A stretch of 64,000 nucleotides of DNA from Apostichopus japonicus (taxonomy: Eukaryota > Echinodermata > Holothuroidea > Aspidochirotida > Stichopodidae). Below, piece after piece: positions 11,901 through 33,078 of this stretch; the first letter of the stretch is position 1, and each line of letters starts with the position of its first letter. The notes beneath the pieces are model-generated. The model was not told where the DNA came from, searched no databases, and saw only the letters and a list, made by a program, of their open reading frames with translations. A program made the position numbers and the translations under genes. Location: assembly GCF_037975245.1 (NCBI RefSeq), contig NC_092579.1, positions 6,819,001-6,883,000 of the forward strand. Reading direction: 5' to 3'.

Positions 11901-12682
11901 TTATAATGCAAACCCTCCCTTTGCCAAACCTTAGACCCCAACACACGCAGTTTTCAAATCGATTATGAGTTCCTCCAGTATGAACTGCTCAGTAAGTTTA
12001 CTCAGTAGATAGTTTATTCACAAAATCACTTCTAGTAGGTAATGTGCGCCATTTGCTATTTAGCAGCCCACTGGTAATGCTAGAAGTGCCTAAATTTTAG
12101 ATGAAGAAAAATGAGGCAGCAGCAGAAAGAGGCTGTGTTGTTGATTTTAAAATTGTCCTCGTCATATTTCCAGATCACCAAAGAGTGATTCACGTCTGCG
12201 AAGGCCTTGAAATGATTCAGAATTTAATTGCTTTCGTAAAGATAAATACCATCTCCAGGAAATAGTAATAGTATTCAACAATTTTGAGTAGAAACGAAGG
12301 ATTGCAAATCTGTCCAAATCTAGAAAAACCAAAGAAGTCACTCTACGTACCTTAAGTTTGCCACCAGCTCTGGACTGTGTCTTTCAGTAGTATGAAAGCA
12401 ACATTTTTGTAAGTCCAGCCAAGAATACTTTGAAATATGAATTGCTGGAACTTGATGATCAATGTAATCATAGGATCGATGGCATAATAAACCATCGAAT
12501 GAGTGCACTTTATCTTTTACCCAAAGTGGCGCCCAACGTGAGGATATTTTTGGGGTCTCAAGGACTGTTGGTTAGACTTCCATTTTTCACCTTTTTTTTT
12601 CCCCTTCCTCTTACAGCATGACCGAAAGGAAGGAATGGACGCCTTTGTTGAAAAGAGGAAAGCAGAATTCAAGAACAAGTGA
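2783..12682 (+). CDS. ECHS1: Enoyl-CoA hydratase, mitochondrial (ECHS1-like); exon 1 not found
   Basis: Hydrates 2-trans-enoyl-CoA to 3-hydroxyacyl-CoA in mitochondrial beta-oxidation and valine breakdown. Seven coding exons are visible: 2783-2977, 3555-3682 (3a), 3775-3902 (3b), 6053-6152, 7036-7140, 8255-8442 and 12617-12682. Using one exon 3 they give about 260 residues, close to the mature human enzyme. Crotonase signatures are present: AGADIKEM (oxyanion loop, exon 3b), [12 protein letters not shown] and [14 protein letters not shown], which supply the two catalytic glutamates (Glu144 and Glu164 in rat numbering), and a basic C-terminus ending FKNK. All introns are GT-AG and phases agree. 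The first codon of exon 2 is split, so an upstream exon with the transit peptide must exist. AATAAA motifs at 12977 and 13305 are candidate polyadenylation signals. The oddity is the duplicated exon 3. Confidence 0.93.
3555..3682 (+). CDS. ECHS1: ECHS1 exon 3a, the divergent alternative exon
   Basis: 128 bp, acceptor CCCCAG and donor GTAAGT. It encodes a 43-residue version of the substrate-loop segment starting AGGDISEM and ending [11 protein letters not shown]. By manual comparison it matches exon 3b at 20 of 43 residues. It has Gly where the usual enzyme has Ala in AGAD, and lacks the HWD motif that exon 3b shares with human ECHS1. Glycine at that position is normal in some other crotonases such as HIBCH and MenB. 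The frame is open and both splice sites are good, so it looks functional rather than decayed. Confidence 0.88.
3775..3902 (+). CDS. ECHS1: ECHS1 exon 3b, the canonical alternative exon
   Basis: 128 bp, acceptor TTTAG and donor GTACGT, 92 bp downstream of exon 3a with identical start and end phases. It encodes [10 protein letters not shown], then HWDQL and [11 protein letters not shown], close to the human enzyme. Because 128 is not a multiple of three, using both copies, or neither, shifts the frame of exon 4. This is the arrangement expected of mutually exclusive exons. Confidence 0.92.
3903..6052 (+). other. ECHS1 intron 3
   Basis: No further good exon is seen. At about 4918-4950 a 13-bp match to the start of exon 3b (GCTGGTGCCGACA) lies in a short open frame without a convincing downstream exon. 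A tandem repeat occupies 5740-6000. Confidence 0.6.
5740..6000. repeat. Tandem repeat of about 90 bp, just under three copies
   Basis: Three successive blocks share ATGCTGTAGATGTAAC, the CTGCATTAAGAA region, a TATCCTGTCAGGGTTTTA segment and CCATACGGTGAGAGAC. The third copy is the most diverged. The array ends about 50 bp before exon 4. Confidence 0.8.
6053..6152 (+). CDS. ECHS1: ECHS1 exon 4
   Basis: 100 bp, starting in phase 0 with CTGGGCGG after TTACAG and ending CCAG before GTATTT. It encodes [18 protein letters not shown] followed by [12 protein letters not shown], carrying both catalytic glutamates. Confidence 0.94.
7036..7140 (+). CDS. ECHS1: ECHS1 exon 5
   Basis: 105 bp between TATAG and GTTTGA. 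It encodes [20 protein letters not shown] and continues [15 protein letters not shown], the conserved crotonase helix region. Confidence 0.94.
8255..8442 (+). CDS. ECHS1: ECHS1 exon 6
   Basis: 188 bp between CCAG and GTAAGT. It encodes [36 protein letters not shown] and [11 protein letters not shown], matching the C-terminal helical part of ECHS1. Confidence 0.94.
9385..11005. mobile_element. hAT-like non-autonomous element with 8-bp TSD
   Basis: The ends are inverted (TAGGGTGGGGCGATAT on the left, ATATCGCCCAACCCTA on the right) and directly flanked by the 8-bp repeat GTGGGGTG at 9377-9384 and 11006-11013. An 8-bp duplication and TAGGG termini fit the hAT superfamily. The 1.6-kb interior has no transposase frame. 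It contains a perfect hairpin at 10880-10917. Confidence 0.88.
10880..10917. repeat. Perfect 17-bp hairpin with TGCG loop
   Basis: GTTGTTTTTAGTGTGTT is followed by TGCG and then its exact reverse complement. It lies inside the hAT element and is probably part of that element's structure. Confidence 0.9.
12617..12682 (+). CDS. ECHS1: ECHS1 last coding exon
   Basis: Starts in phase 0 after TTACAG with CATGACCG and ends with TGA at 12680-12682. It encodes [20 protein letters not shown] plus a final Lys, the expected ECHS1 C-terminus. Confidence 0.94.
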   Translation, partial: HDRKEGMDAFVEKRKAEFKNK

Positions 12683-13394
12683 ATGGATACAACATGAATA
12701 AAATAGCTCTATTATGGACTTGAAAACCTCAGATATATTAAATGGATCCAAACTTGCAATTTGCCCTACATTTCTATGTGGTTTGGTTTGCTATGGAATC
12801 GAATCATAAGTTTAAAATGCCATTATGCCATGTAAAACTTTCACATAAGTAATTATTTCACCATCAAATGATGTTTTAATTTTTGCTCATAGCACTTTTA
12901 TATTTACAAACAGATGAAGCACAAAGCAGCAGAAAGGAGGAATTGCTGTTGGTTTAAATTGATGACAGACTTAAAAAATAAAGTGATATAGCAGTTTTTT
13001 CTTGTCTTATCTTAAGAATATCAGAGAATTTGTTCATTTTCGTTATTGTCTTTTCAATTTCTCTTTTAAAGCATTCATTTTCGAGGTGGATCTGACTGAA
13101 GCAAAATTTATGTATTCTCTACAACATCAAGACTGATTTGTTTAAACTATTTGCCAATATGCTGACCATTTGTTGTTAACTTTCTTCCAATCAAAATGAC
13201 CAATCTAAATCAATCATTTCGATAAAAATATTCTTGATTCTGAAATTCTGCATATGGCCACCAATTTCCCAGTGTTCATTTAAGATTGTGAAAATAGTTG
13301 ATCAAATAAAATGCAAAGCTGACACAACTTTCTATCATGTTTGTGTAATTATTGGGTTCTCTTTGAGGTAGACTATGCAAGCAATAGGTTAAAG
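12683..13394 (+). other. Probable ECHS1 3' untranslated region
   Basis: AT-rich with no coding. AATAAA occurs at 12697 (probably too close to the stop), 12977 and 13305. The last is followed by a GT-rich stretch and is a plausible polyadenylation signal. Confidence 0.5.
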
Positions 13395-15145
13395 TAATGG
13401 CTGGAAGAGAGGGCTGGGGTATCTACTCAGAAGTGGAGGGATTTCCATTCTATCATGAGGGGAGGGACATTCCATATTATAGTGAGGGCAGGGTTATTCC
13501 ACGCTGTAGTGAGGGAAGGAATATTATATTCTATAGTGAGGGATGTTCCATTCTATTGCGATGGGAACTTGGGAGGGATATTCCATATTATAGTGAGGGG
13601 AGGGTTATCCCACTCTAGTGAGGTAAGGAATATTAGGCTCTATAGTGAGGGATATTCCATTCTATTGCGATGGGAAGGATATTCCATATTATAGTGAGGG
13701 AAGGGTTCTTTCACTCAGGTGAGTGAAGGAATATTACGCTCTATAGCGAGGGATGTTCCATTATTCTATTGCGATGGGAGGGATATCCCATTTTATAGTT
13801 AGGGGAGGGTTATTCCACTCGGTAGTGAGGGAAGGAATATTACGCTCTATAGTGAGGGATGTTCCATTATTCTGATGCCTTGGGAGGGATATAATAATAA
13901 TAATAATAATAATAATTTATTTTGTAAAGCGTAAAATCCACAAAAGTGCTCTAAAACGCTATGTACCAGCAAAAAAGAAATATAAAAATATGACACAAAA
14001 TCTGTAGTAAAAAAATACAGAATTAAATACAATATAAATGAGTATGAAAAATGAGTATGAAAAATGAAAAAACATGCACGTTTGAGTATTGCACATGAAA
14101 GAAATTTAAATACACAGTTTAAAAATTGCAGTAATGCTGTCTAAAAAGGAAAGTTTTCAGCTTTGATTTAAAGGTCGTGAGAGTAGGAACAGTTTTCAGT
14201 TCAGCTGGCAGCTCATCCATTCCAGGATATCAAATTTTATAGTTAGGAGAGTGTTATTCCACTCGTGTGAGAGATGGAATATTATGCTCTATAGCGAGGG
14301 ATGTTCCATTATTCTATTGCGATGGGGGAGATATCCCATTTTATAGTTAGGGGAGTGTTATTCCACTCGGTAGTGAGGGAAGGAATATTACGCTCTATAG
14401 TGAGGGATCTTCCATTATTCTATTGCGATGGGGGGGATATCCCATTTTATAGTTAGGGGAGTGTTATTCCACTCGGTAGTGAGGGAAGGAATATTACGCT
14501 CTATAGTGAGGGATGTTCCATTATTATATTGCGATGGGGGGGATATCCCATTTTATAGTTAGGGGAGTGTTATTCCACTCGGTAGTGAGGGAAGGAATAT
14601 TACGCTCTATAGTGAGGGATGTTCCATTATTCTGATGCGATGGAAGGGATATCAAATTTTATAGTTAGGGGAGTGTTATTCCACTCGGTAGTGAGGGAAG
14701 GAATATTACGCTCTATAGTGAAGGATGTTCAATTATTCGATTGCGATGGGGGGATATCCCATTTTATAGTTAGGGGAGGGTTATTCCAATCAGTAGTGAG
14801 GGAAGGAATATTACGTGCTACAGTGAGGGGATGTTCCATTCTATTGCGATGGGAGGGATATTCCATATTATAGTGAGGGGAGGCGATTCCAATCGGTAGT
14901 GAAGGAAGGAATATTACGCTCCATGGAAAGGGATGCTCCATTCTATTGCGACGGGAGGGATATTCCATTTGATAGTTAGGGGAGGGCTATTCCAATTAGT
15001 AAAGAGGGAAGGAATAATCCATTTTATGAACAGGGATGGATATTACATTCTAAAGTGAGGGGAGGGATATTCTATAGTGGGGGAGGAATATTAATAGTGA
15101 GGGGAGGGATGTTCCACTCTAATGTGGATTATTCCACTCCAGAGT
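13395..15145. repeat. Satellite array with a 106-bp higher-order unit
   Basis: Between about 14344 and 14767 the marker TAGTTAGGGGAG recurs at 14344, 14450, 14556, 14662 and 14767, a period of 105-106 bp. Each unit is itself four related blocks of about 26 bp built on GAGGGATGTTCCA-type motifs. The left and right ends of the array are more diverged. Apparent small reading frames in it are repeat artefacts. Confidence 0.92.
13893..14224 (-). mobile_element. Short retroposon inserted in the satellite
   Basis: An (ATA)n run begins at 13893 and is followed by TTTATTTTGTAAAGCG, typical of the 3' end of L2-like retroposons read in reverse. The 332-bp insert is flanked by GGATAT at 13887-13892 and 14225-14230, and the satellite resumes afterwards. 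No coding is seen. Confidence 0.75.
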
Positions 15146-17129
15146 GAGGGAGGAGATGACTTAAATGATTTACATTTAATACAAAATTAAACAGTCACAA
15201 GAAAGTGAGGGTAATGTCATAGCATATATCTTTTTATTTACAGGCAAAAGCATGACGTTATATAGGTTTATTCATTGCAGTACATGAAATACAACTAAAT
15301 AAGCAAAGCAGCTCACTACTACAAATTAGATGCCTTTGATCACAATTAATAGCTTGCTTCGCCCATATACAAATGTGCAAGACCAGTGACAACACACTGC
15401 CCTTTCCTTCATAGAAAACAGTCAAATCAACGAGAAGTATTGTATAATAAGCTAATTATTTTAAGACCTAGAATATGAGTGTCTTTCCACATGGAATTAC
15501 TGAAATATCAGATTACTGAATTTTGAAACTTATATTATTGATTGAAACTATGTTAATGATCTCTCAATGCAACTCTGGTAGCCGATATTAAATTGTTTGC
15601 TATAAGAACAACACAATCATTCATTGTAAAAGAGAAGATTCATAGCGCCCCCAAAAAGCTAAGTAAAATAATCTGTTTATAAAATGCTGTTTTTCTTTAT
15701 ATTGTTAGATGGAGGACTTGATCAAGTCTAAAGCAAAATAAAAGGTTTAACAAGCAGGTAATCAAATAATTTGTATCACTGCTCACCATTTCACAGCCCA
15801 GATACTTTTGATAAGATTTACACACCCATAAGAAGTCATTTAATTTCAATGTTTCAAATCAAAGTTGATCGGTCGAGCTAACAAACTACTTTCTTTTTGG
15901 ATTTGAGAATGGTTAAATATTCTTTAAAATTGTTCAAAAGAAATGCAAAAAGCTGCCTATAGAGACTAGACATTTAAGCACCACAAGGGTTGCCTACTTT
16001 TTTGGTATGTTTTTGTTTTGTTTATTAAACAGCTACCATGTACTTCTATCCAAATAAGCAGACTACATATTTAGTAAAGTGAGAAGGCAGCGGATGCAAA
16101 ACTTTTCTAACAAAATGTGGTACGAGACTATGCATGACATGTTATAAAGGACTCCAGTACGAAAAGAATCACGTGGGAACTCATACCACATGAACGAACA
16201 TTGTATTGATGGTATAAAGGTATCCAGGGCACAAGTGATATGTCTGCTCCATAACTTAATATTTCTAAGTTTAAAAATTGAGCTTTGGCTGATGGTGCCA
16301 GAGTTGGTCACTAATGGAGATTCTTGGCCTCCCCCTCTGTTCCCTCCATTTGCCATATAAACCACCCTCTACAGCACCTTCTAATCAAAGCTTTTCTTCA
16401 AGTAGTTGTAATATCTTTTAAAAAAAAAGCAGCAGCATATACTGATGAGGGAATTGAAACATACAGAAAGCCACAGCTATGATCTGTTGTCTAATTAGTC
16501 AACAAAGTATTAAAAGTGCTGTCAGTAGAATGTAACAATGTAGATTTCATGCCGATGCCTGTTCTCTGGATGAAGATTACTTTCTTTAGATAATGACTAT
16601 TTACATACTGTACAAGTTAGGTTTCACAAAATATGCCAATTTATAGCACAATAAGTTGATTCATACACTCCAGTGGGTTTTTTTTTTTATCACAGTGAAA
16701 TAGTACTCTGGTGATATCTGTACTTTCCCAACACACTATCATAACAACAATATTGAAATAAAATAATAATAAACCATCAAATACCAAGAGATATATTTAG
16801 AAAGATACATATATATCATTTAAGCTATATCTGGCATTAGGTTGTAGCTAGTGTTACCATATATCAGGATGTGTCCTCGTTTTTGCACATCTTGCGTGAC
16901 CCATTAGTTTAGATGGACTTTTTTAAAAGTATTCAGACATTTAGGCAGTTCCAAGAAATTGTGATACATATATACCCGGACAACTTTCGCGATGGTGATT
17001 TGGCTATCTAGCTGCAACTATTGGAGTAAACACAGTAGGGCAAACTGTGGTATTAAACGCTCCTACGTACAAGTGTTTTATCTTCATATCAGACAGCATT
17101 GGCAATAGAGACACCCTTTAAAATGAACT

Positions 17130-17515
17130 TTGTTCCGGGAAGGGGAATCCCCTTACCCCTGGCCAACACAAGTTAGTCTTCTTCTTTGTCAGATTAAATA
17201 TGTTAACACCCTTGTTTTAAGTTTTGTGTAATTCTCACCACACCATGGTAAATCTATACATAATTTGATACCTGTCATTCTAATATACATTGGCATGTAC
17301 GTACCCCTCAAAAACAAAACAAATGTTCCCCCAGAAAGGGCATGAGGAACCCCTCAACTTAGACCTACCCCTGGCCGACATAACTTGTCCTCTCTTTCTC
17401 TTTCTTCAGATTAAATATTGTAACTCTGGTTTATGGCTTTGTTTAACTCTGACCACACCACGTAATATCTATAAATAATTAGATCCCCCTCATTCTAATA
17501 TATCGGTGCAGTTTA
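17130..17515. repeat. Diverged tandem duplication of about 200 bp
   Basis: Two blocks share TACCCCTGGCC, CAGATTAAATAT, a CACCACAC segment and a final CATTCTAATATA, in the same order. Confidence 0.7.
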
Positions 17516-18289
17516 ATACCTCTGGCTTAGCAAGTTAGTTCAATGTTTATTTCAACACAGAAAGAAAGAAAGTTTTACACAGAAAGTTTTGTGTCCCAAA
17601 AATTCAACGTATTTCTTTTTGCTATATTTGCAAAACTTTCTTTGAATTATAGTTAGCATATTACATCTGTAGATATGCTGATCCTTTCTTCAATTAGATC
17701 ATGCATGATACCAGCAGATTTGAACAATACTAAACCTTCCCACTAGAAAATGTTCTCCAACACATTAACAATTTCCAATGTCATTTGTGGGTAGAAGGAG
17801 CTACTTAATATCGATCAAGATGGATTATATTAAATCAAGTATTGATGCAAGCTGTGCTAAGTGAGGTTTAATTAGCAATATAATCATCATCACATTATAA
17901 ATCCTGAGCAGATAAAATCATCACCATAGCAATACAAGGACAACATATCATGATTTTGTGCTTCAAGGATGGTGTGAAAAATCAGTTAACTGGTATAGCT
18001 ACAGAATTATTCTATGAGTAGGCTGGCTGCGTTTTTCAGTCCGTCCATTTGTAAGAAATGACACTTTACCATAGCGACAAGATTGCTCTTTTGTAGATGC
18101 TGATACTATGCTTGCTTGAAAACAATTTAAATTACAGCAATAAAAAAAAACAAAAGAAGGAAACAATAGACCTATACAGTGGCTGATGATTAATTTTCAT
18201 TTAGTTCTTAACATTAATGTAAAGGGACCAATACTAAAAGTCTTAAACACAGATGAATGTTCCCACGATTCATGGTATGTCTCAGCTAT

Positions 18290-18626
18290 ATACAGACCTA
18301 CATACATGCCAATCTATAAATGTTGTTTGAAGACATATTTTTTTACTTATAGTTATTGAAGGTAATATTACCTTTTATAATCTCTTGCTTGTTATAACCT
18401 CTTATTGTACTTTTATAACCTCCTATTGTTTTTTTTTTTATATAACCTCCTATTATATTTTTAATAACCTCTTATAATTTTTACTTTTTTGGTGTGGGTA
18501 TTTAAGGATTATTTTTATTAGGTTATCATTTGTTTTCACTCTATTTATTTATCGTTTTTTCTTGTAAAGCGCTTTGATATTTTTTGTGATTTAGCGCTAT
18601 ATAAATGGCGTATTTATTTATTATTA
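18290..18626 (+). mobile_element. L2-like LINE 3' end remnant
   Basis: Ends with TGTAAAGCGCTTTGAT, then GCGCTATATAAATGG and an ATT-rich tail, a widespread 3' signature of L2-clade elements. Upstream is a decayed frame and repeats of a TATAACCTC(C/T)TATT motif. Confidence 0.65.
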
Positions 18627-20147
18627 TACATGGTTCCTTGCGCCATCATGTGAAGAATGCATAACCTTCATTATAGGGACTAGAGTACAGGCTTTCAAAA
18701 CACTGTGATCTTTTTGAAATGTATGTACTATCTTTACAGTGTCATGCATCTATGTTACCACACTGTCATCTTTTGGAGTATGTACTGGCATTTACAAGGC
18801 CCTACCATTCATGGTTCAACAGTCCACAATGACCTTTCCAATCAACTCTTTTGAAGAGTACAGGAAGGGTCAATGGATTGTTTTTGTAACTTCAGACTTC
18901 CTTCTCTAATTTCCTTCTGTTTTTTTTTTGTCTCTTTTCTCTCTTCGCTTTTATTTTCATAGTCTTTGTTTCAGTTACATATCTTAATTGTCACTTTCAA
19001 CTTTTTTTTCTCTACTTGCCCTAATGCCTTCCTGTCAGACTTTATGAGTTAATTACAAACATGCTTGAAGCTGTTGGTTTGACAAGCTGTAAAAAGCTTG
19101 ACAGGATATGAAAGCAGAAATTTAGAGAAAGAAAAAATAAATTAAATTAAAATATAAAGGTAGGCAAGAAGTAAGGTTGGCAGTATATTAACAAAGAGTC
19201 TTCACTCAAGAGTAAAGAAAGTAGAAACAACTACAGCAAATATCAGAGGGAAAAAAATATACCTAGGTAGAGATAGATGGTAAGGATGCCGTCACGTAAC
19301 AACAGAATTTGTGGGGGTATTATAGATGTATCGTGCGAGTGCAATGGCATGAGTATTGGTTGTCGAGTGTGGGTGCAATGGCATGATGAGTACCAGCACC
19401 TGAATGTAAGGGTAATCTGATGACTCAAGTCATGGTACTTGCAAGTGGACTAATGGCACATAAGTACCAAATACTTGAATCTGAGAATAAAACTGGTATG
19501 TGTTTATCTGGAACTTGCACTTATCTTTGGATACTCCTCAAACCCTTGGCCGACTTTTGGGACCGGCTTCTATAACTATCCATGGGATATTTTTGGTTGT
19601 GTGTTGGATGGTTGATGTGTTTACTGTTGTGCAGATGACTGTATGGGAAAGGAAATGATGTGTCAAGTGTAACATGGGAGCTTCTCGGAACAGAGAGCAT
19701 GTAGCTCAATTGCTTGAGGCTATGACGTGACCACCATCGGTACATTTTGTGCTTTGTCTGCAGTGGGATAACAGTTTAGGTACCAATAATGAAGTGTGGG
19801 GTCCAGTGGCATGGGTAACCATGTTGATTACAAGACTATGGGTACTTTTGTGGGTACAATAGTATTGTATGTGTAAAATGTACCTGAGTGTGGGTACAGT
19901 GGCATGGGTACCAGTGTTCGGTATTTGGTATAGCAAAATGATTGTTTTGATCGGCATGACTTCTAGACAACTATTTTGCTCTAGTACTATGCTTATACCT
20001 ATAGGAAGCCAAACTTGCACCTATATTAACAGAGGTAACTCATTACTCCAAGTTGGAACAACCTAAGACAAAAGAAGAGAGATACCTTTGAATTTAAGAT
20101 TTAAGTTATTTTCTGGATTAGATGACCAAGGACTTAAATGGACTTTT

Positions 20148-31108
<10,961 letters not shown>

Positions 31109-31184
31109 TTAACTGGAGTACTTCATAACGTATTGAGAAACGCACACGAGCTGCGAAAGAAAAGATGGATAATTGGAGAAATAA

Positions 31185-31515
31185 ATGTCGCTAAGCCAGC
31201 TGATATGTATCAGGTGTTTATTCCAATGAACGCGAAATGCGCAAAATAATTCAGAATTGTGTGCCGACGTACCGTTTTCAGTGTTGGTCCCGACTTCGGT
31301 TGCACTTCGTAAAATCGTCACGATTTGCTACGAAAGAAGATTTGTTTTCTTATCGCATTCATACTTCCGTTACAAATCTTCTGTATTATTGTTTGCTTTT
31401 CATTCACTTCAATGTCCCAGTTTCAGCTGTGAATCCTAAGCATTTGCGAGGCATCATCACACAAATGGAGAGGATCGCGGAAGTTATTGACAAGGAGTTG
31501 GAGACAAATCAATGA
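31185..31515 (+). CDS. Uncertain small exon or gene fragment divergent from ALKBH5
   Basis: After a good acceptor (pyrimidines then CCCAG at about 31419) a frame encodes VSAVNPKHLRGIITQMERIA followed by EVIDKELETNQ and stops at 31513-31515. This looks like a real helical C-terminal exon, but I do not recognise the family. The same frame stays open upstream to 31237 without conserved-looking sequence. A short ATG frame at 31185 with a possible donor does not join in phase. Its position head-to-head with ALKBH5 would allow a shared promoter at about 31046-31200. Confidence 0.35.
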
Positions 31516-32278
31516 CGTGGGACGGTAAAAGAGAGCACATGGGTGGGAATTTGGAGAGTAGTATCGGCTTCGGCAGGGTGAAGAACTGAGATCAATAGTC
31601 TCGTGTATTGGACAATGGGATTTGTATGTATGTATGTATGTATGTATGTATATGTGATCTTCCCGCAAGCAGGAACTCGCGAAAGAAGCCATGCAGGCTT
31701 ATAGACTCGCAAGCTGACCGAAGATTTGAGTACGAAAAATTAGTAATTTCAGTACTAAAACACCGTAAATGATCAGTTGGCGTATTAGAAAGGAGGAAGG
31801 GGTCGGACGGTACGCTTCACTTTTTTTGTATATTTTTTCATACCATTTTCCCAGTTACAATTGAGATAATGTCATTTCGTGACCGTGGTGGGGATATGAG
31901 GGTATGGAAGGTAGAGGACAATGGAAAAAGTAACAAAGGAAATTGTACAATAATCCTGAGTAATATGTATACTTCATTACACGCTTTCAGGAGTCGAAAA
32001 TGGAGATAAATTGAAAAAATGATGATGAAGATGGTGATCATGATGGCCATGTGTACCCTGTCCCGTGGCATCTACTTTTCTAGCAGACAGGGGGAGGAAA
32101 GCTATATAAGTTTGCCCTAACACTTTTGAAAACGGGAAGCATGAGTACGTTTCTGCTTGGCAAGTTTATTAAATTTCGGTTACATCCACAGCAGTGTTAG
32201 ATCAGCTAAATTCTTCGCATAACCTCGTACGAGTGTTCAACAATCAAATAATAAAACGTTCGGTTCATATGACCTCAT
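31516..32278. other. Non-coding stretch with a short interspersed repeat
   Basis: Contains a (GTAT)n run and SINE-like segment at 31618-31725. The rest is AT-rich with nothing recognised, up to the hAT target site GACCTCAT. Confidence 0.6.
31618..31725 (+). repeat. Short interspersed repeat with (GTAT)n, copy 1
   Basis: A (GTAT)n run is followed by GCAAGCAGGAACTCGCGAA, a GAAGC segment and CGCAAGCTGACCGAAG. The same order of motifs occurs at 57874-57980 in UBE2O intron 3. Confidence 0.75.
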
Positions 32279-33010
32279 CAGTGGCGTAGCTACGGGGGGG
32301 GGGGGGGCCTGGGGGGGGGGGCCGGGGCCCCCCCATGAAATCGGCTGGCCCCCCCACTGGCCCCCCCACTGGGAATGGGGTAAAAAAAATTGTAAAAAAA
32401 AAAAATTGTAAAAAAAAAAAAAAACTCATCAGTGGGATTCACTAATATTTTTTGTTCAATAATTTGGGAAATAGATTTACACAATTTTCTCGTCTGCATC
32501 TGGCAGAATAAGAATAATACAATATCTGTAGTAATCATGAGAATGGTCATACAGCATGGCATGGCAATGGTCGATGCGACGGTGGTTGCGACCATACACC
32601 ACGAACCTTGTGCATGTGCTGCGCGATATCGATATCTACCAATACATGTTATCGGTCATCGATTGGCACAAAAACCCAGATTCTGATGACAGCTGCCTCA
32701 AGAAACCCAATAAATGGCCTAATTAGCACCGAGCCACCAATGTGGACCATTACCGAAACATCGATGCGTGTTAGTCTTCCATCCCCTTCCTCTAATGTTA
32801 TTTAAGTCCACATGTGGGCATTTCCTGCAAACCTACCGGTAGCCCACAGGGGTTTGAGTTGGGAGAAAGGCCTTGACACCTTGAAACAACAAATGATGCC
32901 AACCATAGGCGTACGAGGCGGGGGTGCAGGGGGGCAGACTGCCCCCTAAATTTCCAGAGGACAAGAAATTCGGGCAAAAGTCCTGAAAAATTCGGGCAGC
33001 CTAAGAGGAG

Positions 33011-33078
<68 letters not shown>

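Larger units (their letters stand above)
8660..11901. repeat. Inverted-repeat pair bracketing a hAT insertion
   Basis: The arms at 8660-8718 and 11840-11901 are inverted and clearly similar for about 45-60 bp. They could be the ends of an old 3.2-kb DNA transposon, but the flanks share no obvious target-site duplication, so two independent copies of a short repeat are equally possible. Confidence 0.5.
8443..12616 (+). other. ECHS1 intron 6, largely mobile DNA
   Basis: A 4.2-kb intron. An inverted pair of about 60 bp lies at 8660-8718 and 11840-11901 (sharing GGGAAGCCTCGCAAATC), and a complete hAT-like element at 9385-11005 sits between them. No coding is recognised. Confidence 0.75.
15146..20147. 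other. Long stretch between ECHS1 and ALKBH5 with no gene seen
   Basis: AT-rich with no supported exon on either strand. Part of the right side may be the 3' untranslated region of ALKBH5. It contains a diverged tandem duplication (17130-17515), an L2-like 3' end (18290-18626) and a region of loosely repeated GTGTGGGTACAGTGGCATGG-type motifs at about 19320-19930. Confidence 0.6.

Noticed and set aside
13397-14873. Repetitive short proteins
   Set aside because: Translations of the 106-bp satellite, with no start context or splice signals.
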